Positions 1 through 11,275 of a DNA stretch of 64,000 nucleotides are shown in pieces (the stretch's first letter is position 1; every line of letters begins with the position of its first letter). The translations under genes and the position numbers were made by a program. This DNA comes from Atrina japonica (lineage: Eukaryota > Mollusca > Bivalvia > Pterioida > Pinnidae). The stretch lies in NCBI GenBank assembly GCA_030159075.1, contig BROG01000261.1, positions 62,001 through 126,000 on the forward strand, given 5' to 3'. A model generated the notes under the pieces. That model worked only from the letters and a program-made list of their open reading frames with translations. It was not told the origin of the DNA and did not search any database.

Positions 1-330
1 TGTCTGTTTATAATTCGTGGTTGTTTAGTCGTCTGTACCAGTTGTGACAAGGATTCATCCCTCACCTAAGTTTCATTTGACTGTGGACTCGCTAAAGTGT
101 GACCGGTCAATAGATGCTTACCTGATCCCCTCTAGATTTCCAGAGGTCCGTGTTTTGATTTCGAGAGGTCCGTGTTTTGTCCAATATTCACCAGATTTGT
201 AAGATTGATACTTTGGTATCTTTACCGGGCTAATTTTACAATATATGTTCAAAGGGAAATGAAGGGGGGTATCAGAAAATTTTACCATAATTCTTTTATC
301 GTGGAGGGTCATAAGGTTATCTAATTATTT
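1..330 (-). repeat. Dispersed repeat fragment with duplicated 22-bp motif
   Basis: On the minus strand, two adjacent copies of a ~22-bp motif (core ACACGGACCTCT followed by GAAATC) lie at about 133-177. They are followed by GGGGATCAGGTAAGCATC and GACCGGTCACAC. A related stretch (CAGGTGCCAAGGAGGAATAA then CATCCCCTGTCGAC, plus strand) recurs near 2610-2655. I recall this motif chain as a common interspersed sequence in bivalve genomes, but that is memory only. The GTAAGC at 116-121 reads as a good minus-strand splice donor, but it sits inside the repeat. The 64-codon reading frame across the block shows no recognisable domain. Confidence 0.4.
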
Positions 331-765
331 GTCAAAATATTCTTTTCTTTAAACAGTTTTTTGTTGTTATGACAGAGTCAACTATGACACTATGCACATT
401 AGTCTATATATCGAAGTTGGTGATGTCAGCTCGGTGTACAGGACAATTTGGTCATTAAGTGGTTGTCAAAGATTTTTTCAATTATTATCATCTCAATTAT
501 TTTTTATGATTCTGTAATATTATTTTCAATAAAGTTCGAATAAAAACAGCAAATAAGCGAAATGTTCCGATGAATATTCGAACAAGACTAGGCGATGTTA
601 GCATTGAAGTGTTGCTCGCTGTTTGTATTGCAGTTTTTATTTATATCATATGTATCACTTTTTGATTTATCAGGAGCTTTACCAAGGCAAATGATTTCTT
701 CCCGGGTAAATTCATCTTACGTCAAGTAACACACGCTTTTTAAAAATGAAAAATGATAATTAAAC

Positions 766-880
766 CTCCCATTTTGCAGACACCATGTCTGAGTTTTCCA
801 TGATATACGACTGAAGTTATGCATCTGGGAGGTCTCGCGCACGTAGTCACAAATCTCCCCCATGACGTTGTCGACGAAGT
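766..880 (-). CDS. Candidate internal coding exon, unknown product
   Basis: On the minus strand an acceptor-like TATATAATTTTAG ends at 881. It is followed by 115 bp of open frame ending at a GGGAG/GTTTA donor-like site (766/765). The frame reads DFVDNVMGEICDYVRETSQM and onward. In its first twenty codons nearly every third base is G or C (for example GAC TTC GTC GAC AAC GTC), unlike the AT-rich surroundings, and CpGs are frequent. I do not recognise the family. The whole 717-947 frame is only 76 codons, no partner exons were found, and both splice sites are weak. It may be a real exon of a gene extending off the left edge, or a relic. Confidence 0.22.
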
Positions 881-1816
881 CTAAAATTATATACATGTAG
901 TTTTGTTTGATTGACAGTTTACATATCGGCACTTCTTTTGATTGCATCAGTCAATTAAAGTGATGAAACAAACTCGTGTGCAATCCATAAATATTATTTA
1001 AACAATTCCACACGTGTGATAAAATACTGCCGCTCTAGTCGTCACTTTAGATAGTCGAAGTTAAAACTTCCTGATTACCTTTGTTTCATATGGATTAATT
1101 AATTTGTTGGTCATTTCTTATGAATTCTGGAATTAATATGGCAAAGATAACATAAGGATTCCGTCGACAGAATACGTGGTTCAAAAAGTTTAAAATTGTC
1201 ACATTCAGTCTATTTAGATTGGAATAGATCTAAATCGACATAATTTTGATTGAACAAGTTTACATTTCTGAACTGATATATTTCAACCCTAATCATACAT
1301 AATAATCAATGAAATAATTATCCTGGTCCACAAGCGGATATATTGTGCAAAAATTCCTATTGCTGCTCTAAATTAATTTCTAAATCAAATGTCTGCTTTT
1401 AATGAATATGTTGCTCTTAGACTAGAGAACAAGAATATTTGCAGTGTCGAGAACGAGTATTATTGGTTGTGTCGAGAACGCAAAGTTTTGACGGTGTCAT
1501 ATGTAATACAGGCAGTGGTGACGGTCCCAAGCAGACGTTAAAACTACACACATAGCACTGTACAGGGGTAGCATATCATCAAATGTTGTCTCTCGAGTAC
1601 AGAAAATGTATAAAATAAATGCGACCATGGTTTAATCTAGGAGTTTGAGCCAGATTAGAAATACAAAAATAAAATGAGTTTCCTTCAAGATCAATCACGT
1701 CTTGAATACGCCAAACTTATAATGGCGACATTCACAGTTTTACGTTTCAGTTGTGGGTGGAACTTCGGGAAACCACAAGTGAATACAAATAAGGTTAATT
1801 CGTCTGAAAGCATATG

Positions 1817-2116
1817 TGAAGTTGTTTGTTTTGTTTGTTTGTTTATTGTTGTTTAACGTCCCACTCAAGAATATTTCACTCATATGGAGACGTCACCAAA
1901 TGCCGGTGAAGGGCTTCAAATTTTGGCCTATGCTCGGCACTTACGGCCATTGAGCAGTGAGGGTTCTTTAACGTGCCGACACCTACTGTGACACGGGACC
2001 TCCAGTTTTTACTGTCTCATCCGAAAGACAGGAAACTACCCTGTCGCCGGCGGGACTCGAACTCACGATCCAGAGTCGAGCGCGCTACCGACTAAGCCAG
2101 GCCGGCTCTGAAGTTG
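1817..2116 (-). mobile_element. tRNA-derived SINE with 8-bp target-site duplication
   Basis: On the minus strand the element begins with a tRNA-like head at about 2105-2040. It carries an RNA polymerase III A box (TGGCTTAGTCGG) and B box (GTTCGAGTCCC). It continues through a conserved body with CpGs and ends near 1825 in a CAAA-rich tail (read as GTTT repeats on the plus strand). The 8-bp sequence TGAAGTTG flanks it on both sides (1817-1824 and 2109-2116), as expected for L1-type target-primed insertion. From memory this body is a widespread bivalve SINE. High CpG retention suggests a fairly young insertion. Confidence 0.85.
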
Positions 2117-2605
2117 AAGGGGTATATAAGGCATACTAGTAGACATCTAAAGGAAACATCATAATTCTTCTCCCTAGTTAAGTTATAGAGAATTTCATAA
2201 TTGAATTGGTTTGAAATCAGCAAACGACAATTTAAATATATGGGATATTGTGGATTTCACCTTTTCTAAAACATCGTATCACGTATCCATATGATTGACA
2301 TACGTTCGTCATGCTGTAACCTGTAATAAGTATTACCCCTTCCCCACACACCAAGTCGCAGTCGTAGTTCAGAATTTACCCTTGTGTATTGAACTCTTCA
2401 ACAATGGCAAAGAAAAATGTCATGTTCCATCGTATGGGTGAAGAATCGGTCATTGTCAAACGATACCGTATATTTATGTAATATCCAGCGATGATTATTT
2501 GTAAAAATCACAGATACCAAAGTGCATATGTATTAATCGCCAGGAGGTCCGGAAGATAGTATATAAATCTGGTGACCACTGGGCAAATATGGATATCTGA
2601 GAATC
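2117..2605. other. No gene seen
   Basis: AT-rich unique-looking sequence with stop codons in all frames. No splice-site pairs, known elements or tandem repeats stand out. Confidence 0.5.
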
Positions 2606-2665
2606 CATAGGTGGGAACAGGTGCCAAGGAGGAATAAACATCCCCTGTCGACAAATCACATTTGT
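2606..2665 (+). repeat. Fragment of the dispersed repeat also seen at 1-330
   Basis: The stretch around CAGGTGCCAAGGAGG and CCCCTGTCGAC resembles, from memory, the continuation of the element at the left edge. The overlap between the two copies here is short, so the family assignment is tentative. Confidence 0.3.
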
Positions 2666-3114
2666 TGAAACCAATAGTATTGAAAACTATAATATTGAGC
2701 CATGGATTGATCAACCATGATAAAAGATCCCTCGGACAGAGTGGATCTGCAATTATGTCTGATACTGTGAGCTTTCTGGTATTTTGTTATTGTATATAAA
2801 CCAATCACCTTCAACTTCATTACTGCAATTTTGAGAATTTATAAAAATTATACTCTCACTTTTATTTCCTGTTCACACATATTACAAATGAAGAAGTAGT
2901 TGGAATTATGGTTTTTGGTAAATTGCCAAAATTCCATAACAAAGGATTATTCTTATAATACAATGAACAAAAATGTTTTTCATATTTTATTACAAATATA
3001 TCAATTTCAAAGTTGATTCCATTCACAGTTTATGACTTTGCATCTGATAATTAGCATAACAACATTAGGACATGGACCTTCTCTTCTACTAATGCCAGCA
3101 AAAGGGAACAGAAA

Positions 3115-3116
<2 letters not shown>

Positions 3117-3175
<59 letters not shown>
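3117..3175. repeat. (CT)n microsatellite
   Basis: An almost perfect run of about 29 CT units. It creates an artefactual Arg-Glu repeat reading frame on the minus strand. A shorter interrupted CT tract follows at 3400-3422. Confidence 0.97.
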
Positions 3176-3180
<5 letters not shown>

Positions 3181-3429
3181 CAAAACAAAAATGTACATCA
3201 ATTAATGACAATAAGAATTCAAGAAATCATTCACAATGGGAGCAAATATGTAGAACTACAGTGATGAAGTAAATGTTCTAAATGTTTTCACCTGAATATA
3301 CATATAGATGTGATTACAACTAATTTACCTTGTTGTGTCTACCTTATTACTTCTGTATACATAACCACCTTAACATATATTTACATGTAAAGGTGTAATC
3401 TCTCTCTCTGTCTCTCTCTCTCCAGACAT

Positions 3430-5170
3430 ATGTGTATACATATACAGGTAGGACAGCAACATATACTAGACATAGGTTATATTGACCTGTTGCCTATATT
3501 TCACAATGTAAGTATACATGCACATTTACAGCTATACACAAACACCTTGTCCGACTAGTGACCAGGTATCAATTAATTAAGTCTATCATAAGTATCAGTT
3601 TTACCACTCTCAAATCAGTATTTCATCACGCCAGGTAACAGGAAAGGTATCAAGTGCAAGTTTAAAGCAAATCTACAGGTACAGATGCTGAATTGTATGG
3701 CTGGAATTCTGGGATAGTTTTGATCCAATAAAGTGGTCAATAAACAAAGGCAAATCACATATTTTAAAGTTATATAATATATCTGATGAAGGATCAAAGA
3801 CAGAATCACAAACAATAAACATAATCTCCAGTTCATGCAGATTCATTGTTAAGTTACAAAAAGTTTTATTAAAACTACCCAAATCAAACTAACAAATATA
3901 AAACTGAAGCTTGAAACAAGATTTGCATATCAATAATTATTGACTTTTGATGAGTTGACATCTTGACTTATCAACCCCAGGATAGTTATCATCGAGGCCA
4001 ATTGCTCACATTGAAGAACTTTCAAATGAAATATGATCACTCATACTAAATCTGATTATAGGTATCTTAGAGGTTGTCAGAATTATCACTCTTGTTCTTT
4101 TGGAGAGGCAACATGTTTCCAAACTGGTTGTTTAAGATGCTATACAAAAGGACATCCATAATTTATGAACTGTCTGTAGCAGTATGATTAGGCCATTCCA
4201 AATTTTTTTTCTCTATTTAGCATCTGCTGATACATTGGTTTTGAGATAATAAAACTGAAAAAATGCACAAACATCTAGGGACAAACATGAAAGCCTTAAA
4301 ATGAACAGTTAAAAACATGACTGTTTATTTTCATAATTGTGAAAACTATTATTATAAAGGCTCTTTATTAGTATGTGCCAAATATATAGTTTATATAATT
4401 TAAGTTTTGTTTTTCATTTGTTACATATTGGGAAAATATTAAAATGTGCATTAAATGGCATTTGCTCTATTAAACATGTCTTGTGTTTTTTTTCTGTCAT
4501 TTTGTGTTTTTTTTCTGATAGAAAGATGTCTTTGATTTTAAAGTGGCTGCTAAACATAATAAAAACTTGAATGGCCTTACTATAGCAATCATTAAATATG
4601 CAATGAGAGTAGATAAGATCTATATTTGGTTGAAGTCTAAGGTGTCAACTAGCATCTACATCAGTACCTTACTGGATACATTGTCAAAGTACACAAAAAC
4701 GTTGATCTGTAAATATACAGATGTCATTGACATAAAATATACATGTTATCATCCAGTGAAAAAAAAAAACCATTGCATCTCATCCCTAAATAACACATTT
4801 AGATTCACCCTTCATCCATGTTAGTATATGAATACTGGTCCCTATATCTGATTGAAAGGGTCTATTTTTCATTTCTTGGGTAAAATTAGTTTACATCCTC
4901 TCAATTACTGTATACAGCCAGATATCTGGCAGTTTTATCCAGTTAACGTAAAGTTGCTAAGTACTTTATGGAACATAATAAATCTTGTTAAGTACAAAAT
5001 ACATCAAAAATAACAACGGACACATGAACACAAAACTTCCTGTCTACTACAGGTAAATATTCACAGTGTTCTTAAACCTCTTAAATGTTGTCTACATGGA
5101 TAACATTACAAAACTTACATCACTGAAGAAATTTGAAACTTCACATACTAGTTGTCAACAAAAGGCCAAT
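3430..5170. other. AT-rich non-coding stretch
   Basis: No convincing coding frame, splice pair or repeat was found. The small open frames (for example 4373-4824) have AT-driven composition and no recognisable domain. On the minus strand this is downstream of the mannosidase polyadenylation signal. Confidence 0.5.
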
Positions 5171-5172
5171 GT

Positions 5173-5261
5173 TTACTCATCAACCCCTAAAAACAGTGGA
5201 CTCTTCTGTATATCAATGACTTAGACCAGTCCAAATGTGTCTTTTAGGGTGAATGAGTTAA
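5173..5261. mobile_element. MITE family E copy (~90 bp)
   Basis: Short element with inverted ends. Its left end reads TACTCATCAACCCCTAA and its right end is the inverse of TTAACTCATTCACCCTAAA. Related copies with the same internal order (GGACTCTTCTGTA, then ATTTAGACCAGT-like) lie at 34940-35028, 36691-36781 and 59131-59221. No coding capacity. Confidence 0.65.
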
Positions 5262-7335
5262 GCCTGGGGACAACATGGTCAGGAAGATTTATATAAAATT
5301 GCCCTTTAGAAATCCTTTGCCAGTTTTGAATAAACAATGAAATAAAACAAACTTTTCTATTGTTTCTTTGCCATGCTGAAGAATTTTCTGGAAGATGTAA
5401 ATTTTAAACTACAAATGTATCAATCAAATTCCCAATTCTTTGTGATCGAGTCTATGATTTTTTTCCATCAAGTTTTTAAAGGGTCAATGTTTGAATAGTA
5501 CTTTACTTATCTTACTGTGGACCAATATGATAGCTATTTTATTTCACTTATACATGCAGTGTCCCTTCAAATGACCTTTGGATACTAAAGCAATCTTCTT
5601 CCTGTAGCTTCCTCATGTAGCAGGAGAACCACTGGGTATTGGCTAGTGTCAAACTAGTCCTTAGCCTTTATATGGTCTATGAGTTTTAGTATTTTGGGGG
5701 ATTTTGACAAAATACTGACTTTTCAGTATAATGCATTTGTTTAATCTTACAAAACAAAAACTTGAATGTGCAATAAATCGAGGAAATTTTTCACTTTGGT
5801 TTTAAGAGAAATTAAATGTTATATCATTGTTCAGTATTTATCAACAGAGCATCCCAATAATCTTAAGAAATGTGATAAATTAATCATGACACTAGTATTG
5901 AAACAGAAATTAATCCATGATGGTGAAGAGAGTTTATTATTTGTTTCACTGCTAGATTCACTTCATTTTACTGTAAATATATGATTACAGAGGAACTTCC
6001 TGCTGTTTATTTCGTATCACTGGATTTTGTAATTTATGTCAATAGTGAAACAAATAAACAGACAAAGCACAACATACAATATACACAATGTGACAACAGC
6101 AACAAATATAAACAATATCTATTGCATCATCAGGTTGAACAATATTTACAGAGTAACCTCCCTTTATTAAACTGACTTGGCTGCACATTTATCATTATGA
6201 TTGCTGGCTTGTGTTGAACACTTAATGGTAAGTAAATGTGACACAAGATTTACCAAGACTTTTATCCACATCTCTTATCTTATATCTACACCTTTCATTA
6301 TCACATTCACACAGTTATGTAGAATTTCTGATATATACAAACTTATTGCAGGAAAATGTTTAAAAATTTGAAATCATAAACGATAATATTAAAATAAGCC
6401 ACTCGCTTACATACAGATATATTCACACAAGTTGAAGACAATCCAGAATGCATATCTGATTACAATCTAGAACGTGATTTAGAATAAATAACATTCAGAT
6501 CACAAAAAAAAAGTTTTGAACACATCAAATTCTACTGCAGTTTAGTAGGGAACTAAACATCATAATTAATTTGAAATGTACATCTACAACTTTATGTTAC
6601 AGATTTATGTTGCATGGACTCATAAATACATAAATAACTACCATTAACCACAATGAAATCAAAAATGCTTATTGGCTGTTTTGATTCAAAACAACCCCTT
6701 GTGTTGCCTCTTTTAACACAGGGCATTATAAGCACTTAAAAAACCAAAATACTAAAATCTGGAAAACTTAAAACTTAAATTTAAACCATATGTACTGACT
6801 CTAAATGATGTCAAAAATTATTTTACATAGACAACAATAACATTTTATGTAGTGTTATATTAAAATGGGTAATGTGCAGTTGTAATAATATATTACACCC
6901 ATATTTCTTACAAAATCTTGAAAATAAAAGCTTCAGTTACAGTCTGTTATGTCAGGGCCTCATGGAAATTTGTTTACTTTTTTAAAACCATAGACAATTT
7001 TTGGTGAAAAATTGCATACCAGAAAAAAATGTACATGGTAGCCAAGATACATTGTACAAGCTCATTATCTTGTACTTGTGGTAAATTTGTTGTTTGGCTG
7101 CCAGAAATTAGTTGAAATACAGAAAACAGTAGATGTTTACTAAGCTGAGAATAATGTACATGTACCTGTTGTTATACAGGGTTGAACTGTAAAAATGACC
7201 AAGAGTTCAGCACATACACACATTCTATAAACTTACATTACATGTCTATGATCACTTTTTATGGGCAATGTTATTTTTTCTCATACATTAAGTCACCTAC
7301 ACACAAACACTTTTTCTCACACACAAGCTCGCTTG
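5262..7335. other. AT-rich non-coding stretch
   Basis: No gene, SINE or inverted-repeat element was recognised. Reading frames are short and of random-looking composition. Confidence 0.5.
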
Positions 7336-7376
<41 letters not shown>

Positions 7377-7411
7377 TATCACACACACACAAGCACACAC
7401 ACACAAGCATA
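7336..7411. repeat. Compound (CT)n(CA)n microsatellite
   Basis: A CT run of about nine units passes directly into interrupted CA runs (CACACA with TAT and AGC interruptions). It is surrounded by a CA-rich zone from about 7270 to 7445. Confidence 0.95.
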
Positions 7412-7763
7412 TACATGTATTAGGCAACATGATACACACATATGTACAGGGTTGTTGTAGGATTTATCTACACAACAATTTATACAGAATTAAAAGCTTA
7501 AATGCAGCAAAGCTTGTTTACATTGAAGAGATCTTATCTCCATGCAAAACTGGAGAACTATTTACATATACACCAGATTTGGCTGACTGAATTTGTACAT
7601 CTATTTTATGGAATGATCTGTCTTATATATAGTGAACATCATGTGTTGGCTATTAGCTGAACAAAACTTTGCTTTCCATCATTTTCAAAGTAACAGTATT
7701 CTTTTAGTATGTCTCTAAATAAAATAATTGTTATGATAATAAAATGCATAATAAAGTATTCTG

Positions 7764-7769
7764 TTTATT
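7764..7769 (-). terminator. Candidate polyadenylation signal of the mannosidase gene
   Basis: TTTATT on the plus strand reads AATAAA on the minus strand, about 150 bp beyond the mannosidase stop codon. A T-rich tract (A-rich on the minus strand) lies at 7777-7790. The spacing suits a short 3' UTR, but other AATAAA hexamers lie further down, so the true cleavage site is undecided. Confidence 0.4.
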
Positions 7770-7919
7770 TGAATTATTATTTTTTTTTCTGGTTTGGAAT
7801 TAATTTTTAAAATAACTTTTTTAAAGTCGAGTAATTAAATCTAATTAATTTTAAAGGTTTGCAAAGCTAAGTTAAGACAGCATATAATCCCATGACTTCA
7901 CTACATTATTTATAACTAT

Positions 7920-10900
7920 TCAGCTATCACTGAATGCTATTTCAAATGTTGCAAGTTCCATTGGAGGGATGTTCACATCTGTCATTGATGTTAGCTTCCG
8001 TTTTTCATACATGTGAGTAAGAGTTGTCTCTCTTACACTATGTATCTGAATATCCTTCAGCAGCGAAGAGAAGGAAAATTGAGTGTTGACTGGGCATCGA
8101 ATACCTTTTGATGGAAAACCACATTTATAGCCACGTCTGTGAAATGTAAAACTTGAGTTTCTGTACTGTAGATCGGAAGTCACTAAATTTCTCATATTTA
8201 CTAATTTCATATCACACGATACAGATTGTTTCATGGGTTCAAAATCTGCTAGAATATCTGTATTGATGCGTGTGAATAATTTAAATAATGGTTGCTGAAG
8301 CATGTCATTTATTTGCTGACTCAGCAAAGAAGGGAATGTGACTTTACTATCACTCTTAAAAGACCCCTGTTCTGGAAACTCTATCTGTATAACAAAATTA
8401 CTGACTGTTTTCTTATTATCCTGTACGCCTTCACCCAGTCCTCGATCATCATCGTATACCAGTTCTCTATCTAACATGACCTCAAACTCTCCTTGTCTTA
8501 GAGCAGCTACCCCGTGTGGTTGTGCTGAGTGTATCGTTATTCTCCGTTTTTTGTCCTCAAGTAATCCCATGGTTGTCATTGGGTAATAATTAGCTTCAAT
8601 GTACATTTTTGGATCCGTTCTACGACCAATTAACTGGAAACCATTTTGATCAGTGAAATATTCTAGGTTTTTGTTCTGAATCTCTGTATTTAATCGCATG
8701 ATAATTTCCATGTCCTTCATATTATGTAAATTGTTAGCATGCATGTCCACCGTATTTTCAATGTGCAACCCTCTACCTTGCTCCAGGGGATGGTTGTATA
8801 TTTTGACACTATGACGGATATTTTGAAATATTACATTGATCTCGGACACAAATGCACCTTCATTTACATGAATGATCGGAACTCCATTTTGTAGAGGTTT
8901 TGCCTCTCCATTTGGATAAAACAGATATGCACCACTTCCTTGAGACTTATAGTACAGAAATTCTAAGTGGACATGCGTAACATTTCCTGTTTGTTTATCA
9001 GTGACCGATTGAAGCATTCCATTTTTGCTGCTAAATTCTACTTGCATCAAATCATTCTCCAACACAATCGGTGCCTTAAAACTTCCAGAATGCCTTGGTC
9101 TCTGTATATCACATTTATGATTTGGTGGTTCCATGAATTCTAAAGAATTATAAATGGTTACTTTTGCAGGATACTGTGTTTCCATTTTTTCTTGATTTGG
9201 GTAGAGATAAATTGCTTGAAGACTTAATGGTTTCATTTCTACAAGAAACACAACCTCGAATAAATGCGGGTTGATAACTGTGCTGGTCTTCCATACAGGA
9301 TTTAATTGATAAGGAATTGATACCTTAAGTTTCTTCTCTATGGTCAACTGGTCTGTGTTGACTATAAGAGATACAAGTTCAACGCGCTCTTTGGCCAAAG
9401 GATTGAAGAACACAACTTTAGTTCCATGTTCTTCCACCACCACTGTTTGTTCGACAGCTATTGTATCTTGTGTGGCTCTGGTAACCAAAGGTTCCATAAT
9501 CTGTGGTGTAAATAATTTCCCAGAACTCATGAGAATCTGAGCAGCATGACCTATGACCTTTTGTGTTGAATTGTATGCATAATAAAGCTTGTTCTCATAG
9601 TCCTGCATGACATATTCTTTAGCGGTACCAGTTATGGCATCATGATGCAAAAAGAGCCCCAAATTTCTATGAGACTGCTGTAGGTATGTTGCAATATCAT
9701 GGTAGCCGTCATATTCTATTTTCCACTTTTCAAGGTATGCAAATGCTAAGGTGTGCAGAATATCTGCTGCTCTTAAATTAGCCTCAATCTCTCGAGAGAA
9801 GCGTTTGTCAAATGGCCGTGTTGTGTAATATCCACTCCAGTATGCATTGCTTTTGTCGGAATAAGGAAAGAAGTCTCCGCTTAAACTTGGAAACTTGTTC
9901 CCCTGATTTTCTTCTGCCAGTTTGGATTCGGATGAACGTAGTAATTTGAAGTAATCTTCCAGAGTTCCAAATTTTAAATTTATTTTCCAGTCTTTTCGAG
10001 AATTCATGTAATTTATAAGCATATTATAATTCTGATACTGCATGTCCCATTCTTCTGCAGAGTCATAACGGAAATCATCTCCGACAGGGACCAGAATAAC
10101 ATTATAATTATACAAACTAGCCTTTCTACGGTACTGCTCATATAAGAATTTGGCTTGTGTCTCAATATTCTTCAATGATATTGGTTCTGCTACAGATTTC
10201 TTCTTGAAAGATTTTCTGTTATGGAAGTCAAACATCATACAGATGTATGGGGTTGGCCCACAAGTATGCTTGACTGTGTATAACATGTATGGCATCACAT
10301 GACACAACATGTCCGTTTTACCTCTAGAATCCCATTGCTGTCGCCATAGAAATTCCAAGTTTCCTGCTTGAGCAAGTGATCCTTTTGTTGCTTGATGTAT
10401 TCTTTGTATAACCATATTATCAAATCCAGCAGATTTCAAAATGTATGGCATACTGCCAGAGTGACCAAACGGATCAATTGACCAACTGTTTTTTGGCTTT
10501 ACATGTAAATTTTCCATGACCCAAAGATGACCCTCCATCAGCTGATCAGTGATAGAATAATAATGAGTCGAAGCTTCGTCTGGCATAACCCATCCTCCAA
10601 GGACAATTTCTAGTTGTCCATTTCTAATCAGCCTGCGAACTTGTGCCTTAATATCATCTTCTAGTTCATTCCACCATATATTCAGGAAGATTGTTTCGGC
10701 CCAAACAAAAGTCATGTTGGGATACATTCGAAGTTTATTCAACATATTGTTAAGTATGTTTTTTGTTGTATAAACATAGTACTCCTCAAGGGTTCGCAAC
10801 CAACCAGCATCATTGTGAGAATGAGGCATTATTATGACATCCAGATGTTTAATATTTCCTCCATATTCTCCTCCGGGTTCAATAGTTGGAAGTATATAAT

Positions 10901-11186
10901 TTCCGCCTCGTCCGAGCTTGTAGTTGCTTTTCTCCTTCAAGTCGATCATGGAAATATTTGTCTCTGAATGGAAATGATCCAAAGCATTACACGTCTGCTT
11001 ATCATCAGATATTGGCACCACATTTACATACTGCAGTCCCCGAAGTGGAGATTCTCTAGTATGAATGTGGTGCCCACTGTTAGAGTCAAGCCATCCCACT
11101 ACATGTACATCAGCTAAGAAAATCATGTAAGTCACTACCGCAATACTGCTGGCTGCAATAATCACCAAACGTTGCTGAAACTTCAT
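7920..11186 (-). CDS. MAN2A: Golgi alpha-mannosidase II (GH38), single-exon coding region
   Basis: Predicted to trim the two outer mannoses (alpha-1,3 and alpha-1,6) from GlcNAcMan5GlcNAc2 N-glycans in the medial Golgi, committing them to complex-type processing. The frame gives 1088 residues; family members I know are about 1100-1150. Residues 7-25 (LVIIAASSIAVVTYMIFLA) form a type II signal anchor after a six-residue basic tail, which supports this start codon over the upstream open frame. GH38 marks in order: HSHNDAGW at 122-129 (zinc ligands H124 and D126), GGWVMPDEA near 197-205, SIDPFGHS with nucleophile D238, HTCGP near 307, VGDDFRY with predicted acid/base D371, YWSGYYTTRPF near 449-459, LFLHHDAITGTAKE near 511-524 (H515, zinc). 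The C-terminal half has SGAYLFYPNG near 751-760, FTDQNGFQ near 844, and DDDRGLGEGVQDNK near 912-925. Sequons include NIS, NMT, NST, NVT and NSS. No intron, frameshift or internal stop interrupts it. The usual Pro in HNDPGW is Ala127. The exact paralogue (MAN2A1 or MAN2A2) cannot be assigned. Confidence 0.97.
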   Translation of the reverse strand: MKFQQRLVIIAASSIAVVTYMIFLADVHVVGWLDSNSGHHIHTRESPLRGLQYVNVVPISDDKQTCNALDHFHSETNISMIDLKEKSNYKLGRGGNYILPTIEPGGEYGGNIKHLDVIIMPHSHNDAGWLRTLEEYYVYTTKNILNNMLNKLRMYPNMTFVWAETIFLNIWWNELEDDIKAQVRRLIRNGQLEIVLGGWVMPDEASTHYYSITDQLMEGHLWVMENLHVKPKNSWSIDPFGHSGSMPYILKSAGFDNMVIQRIHQATKGSLAQAGNLEFLWRQQWDSRGKTDMLCHVMPYMLYTVKHTCGPTPYICMMFDFHNRKSFKKKSVAEPISLKNIETQAKFLYEQYRRKASLYNYNVILVPVGDDFRYDSAEEWDMQYQNYNMLINYMNSRKDWKINLKFGTLEDYFKLLRSSESKLAEENQGNKFPSLSGDFFPYSDKSNAYWSGYYTTRPFDKRFSREIEANLRAADILHTLAFAYLEKWKIEYDGYHDIATYLQQSHRNLGLFLHHDAITGTAKEYVMQDYENKLYYAYNSTQKVIGHAAQILMSSGKLFTPQIMEPLVTRATQDTIAVEQTVVVEEHGTKVVFFNPLAKERVELVSLIVNTDQLTIEKKLKVSIPYQLNPVWKTSTVINPHLFEVVFLVEMKPLSLQAIYLYPNQEKMETQYPAKVTIYNSLEFMEPPNHKCDIQRPRHSGSFKAPIVLENDLMQVEFSSKNGMLQSVTDKQTGNVTHVHLEFLYYKSQGSGAYLFYPNGEAKPLQNGVPIIHVNEGAFVSEINVIFQNIRHSVKIYNHPLEQGRGLHIENTVDMHANNLHNMKDMEIIMRLNTEIQNKNLEYFTDQNGFQLIGRRTDPKMYIEANYYPMTTMGLLEDKKRRITIHSAQPHGVAALRQGEFEVMLDRELVYDDDRGLGEGVQDNKKTVSNFVIQIEFPEQGSFKSDSKVTFPSLLSQQINDMLQQPLFKLFTRINTDILADFEPMKQSVSCDMKLVNMRNLVTSDLQYRNSSFTFHRRGYKCGFPSKGIRCPVNTQFSFSSLLKDIQIHSVRETTLTHMYEKRKLTSMTDVNIPPMELATFEIAFSDS

Positions 11187-11248
11187 TGTTCCATGTTCTT
11201 CTTGCCATGTAAATGAAGCTTTTGATGCATCAATCGTTGGTTTGGCTT
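11187..11248 (-). other. 5' UTR part of the mannosidase exon
   Basis: The 62 bp between the splice acceptor and the chosen start codon. The frame stays open through this stretch and into the intron, so an N-terminal extension from an upstream coding exon cannot be excluded. A signal anchor starting six residues after ATG makes an untranslated role more likely. Confidence 0.6.
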
Positions 11249-11275
11249 CTGAAAAAAAGAAGAAAAAAAGTATAT
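11249..11275 (-). other. Splice acceptor of the mannosidase exon
   Basis: On the minus strand a pyrimidine tract of about 20 bases (TTTTTTTCTTCTTTTTTTC) is followed by AG at 11250-11249. This is a textbook U2-type 3' splice site, so the gene has at least one upstream exon at higher coordinates. It was not located with confidence. Confidence 0.8.

Noticed and set aside
116..122. Strong splice donor CAG/GTAAGC on the minus strand
   Set aside because: It lies inside a sequence that looks like an interspersed repeat, so it is probably fortuitous. No upstream coding exon is convincing.
7261..7590. His/Thr-rich frames
   Set aside because: They translate a CA microsatellite and its flanks.
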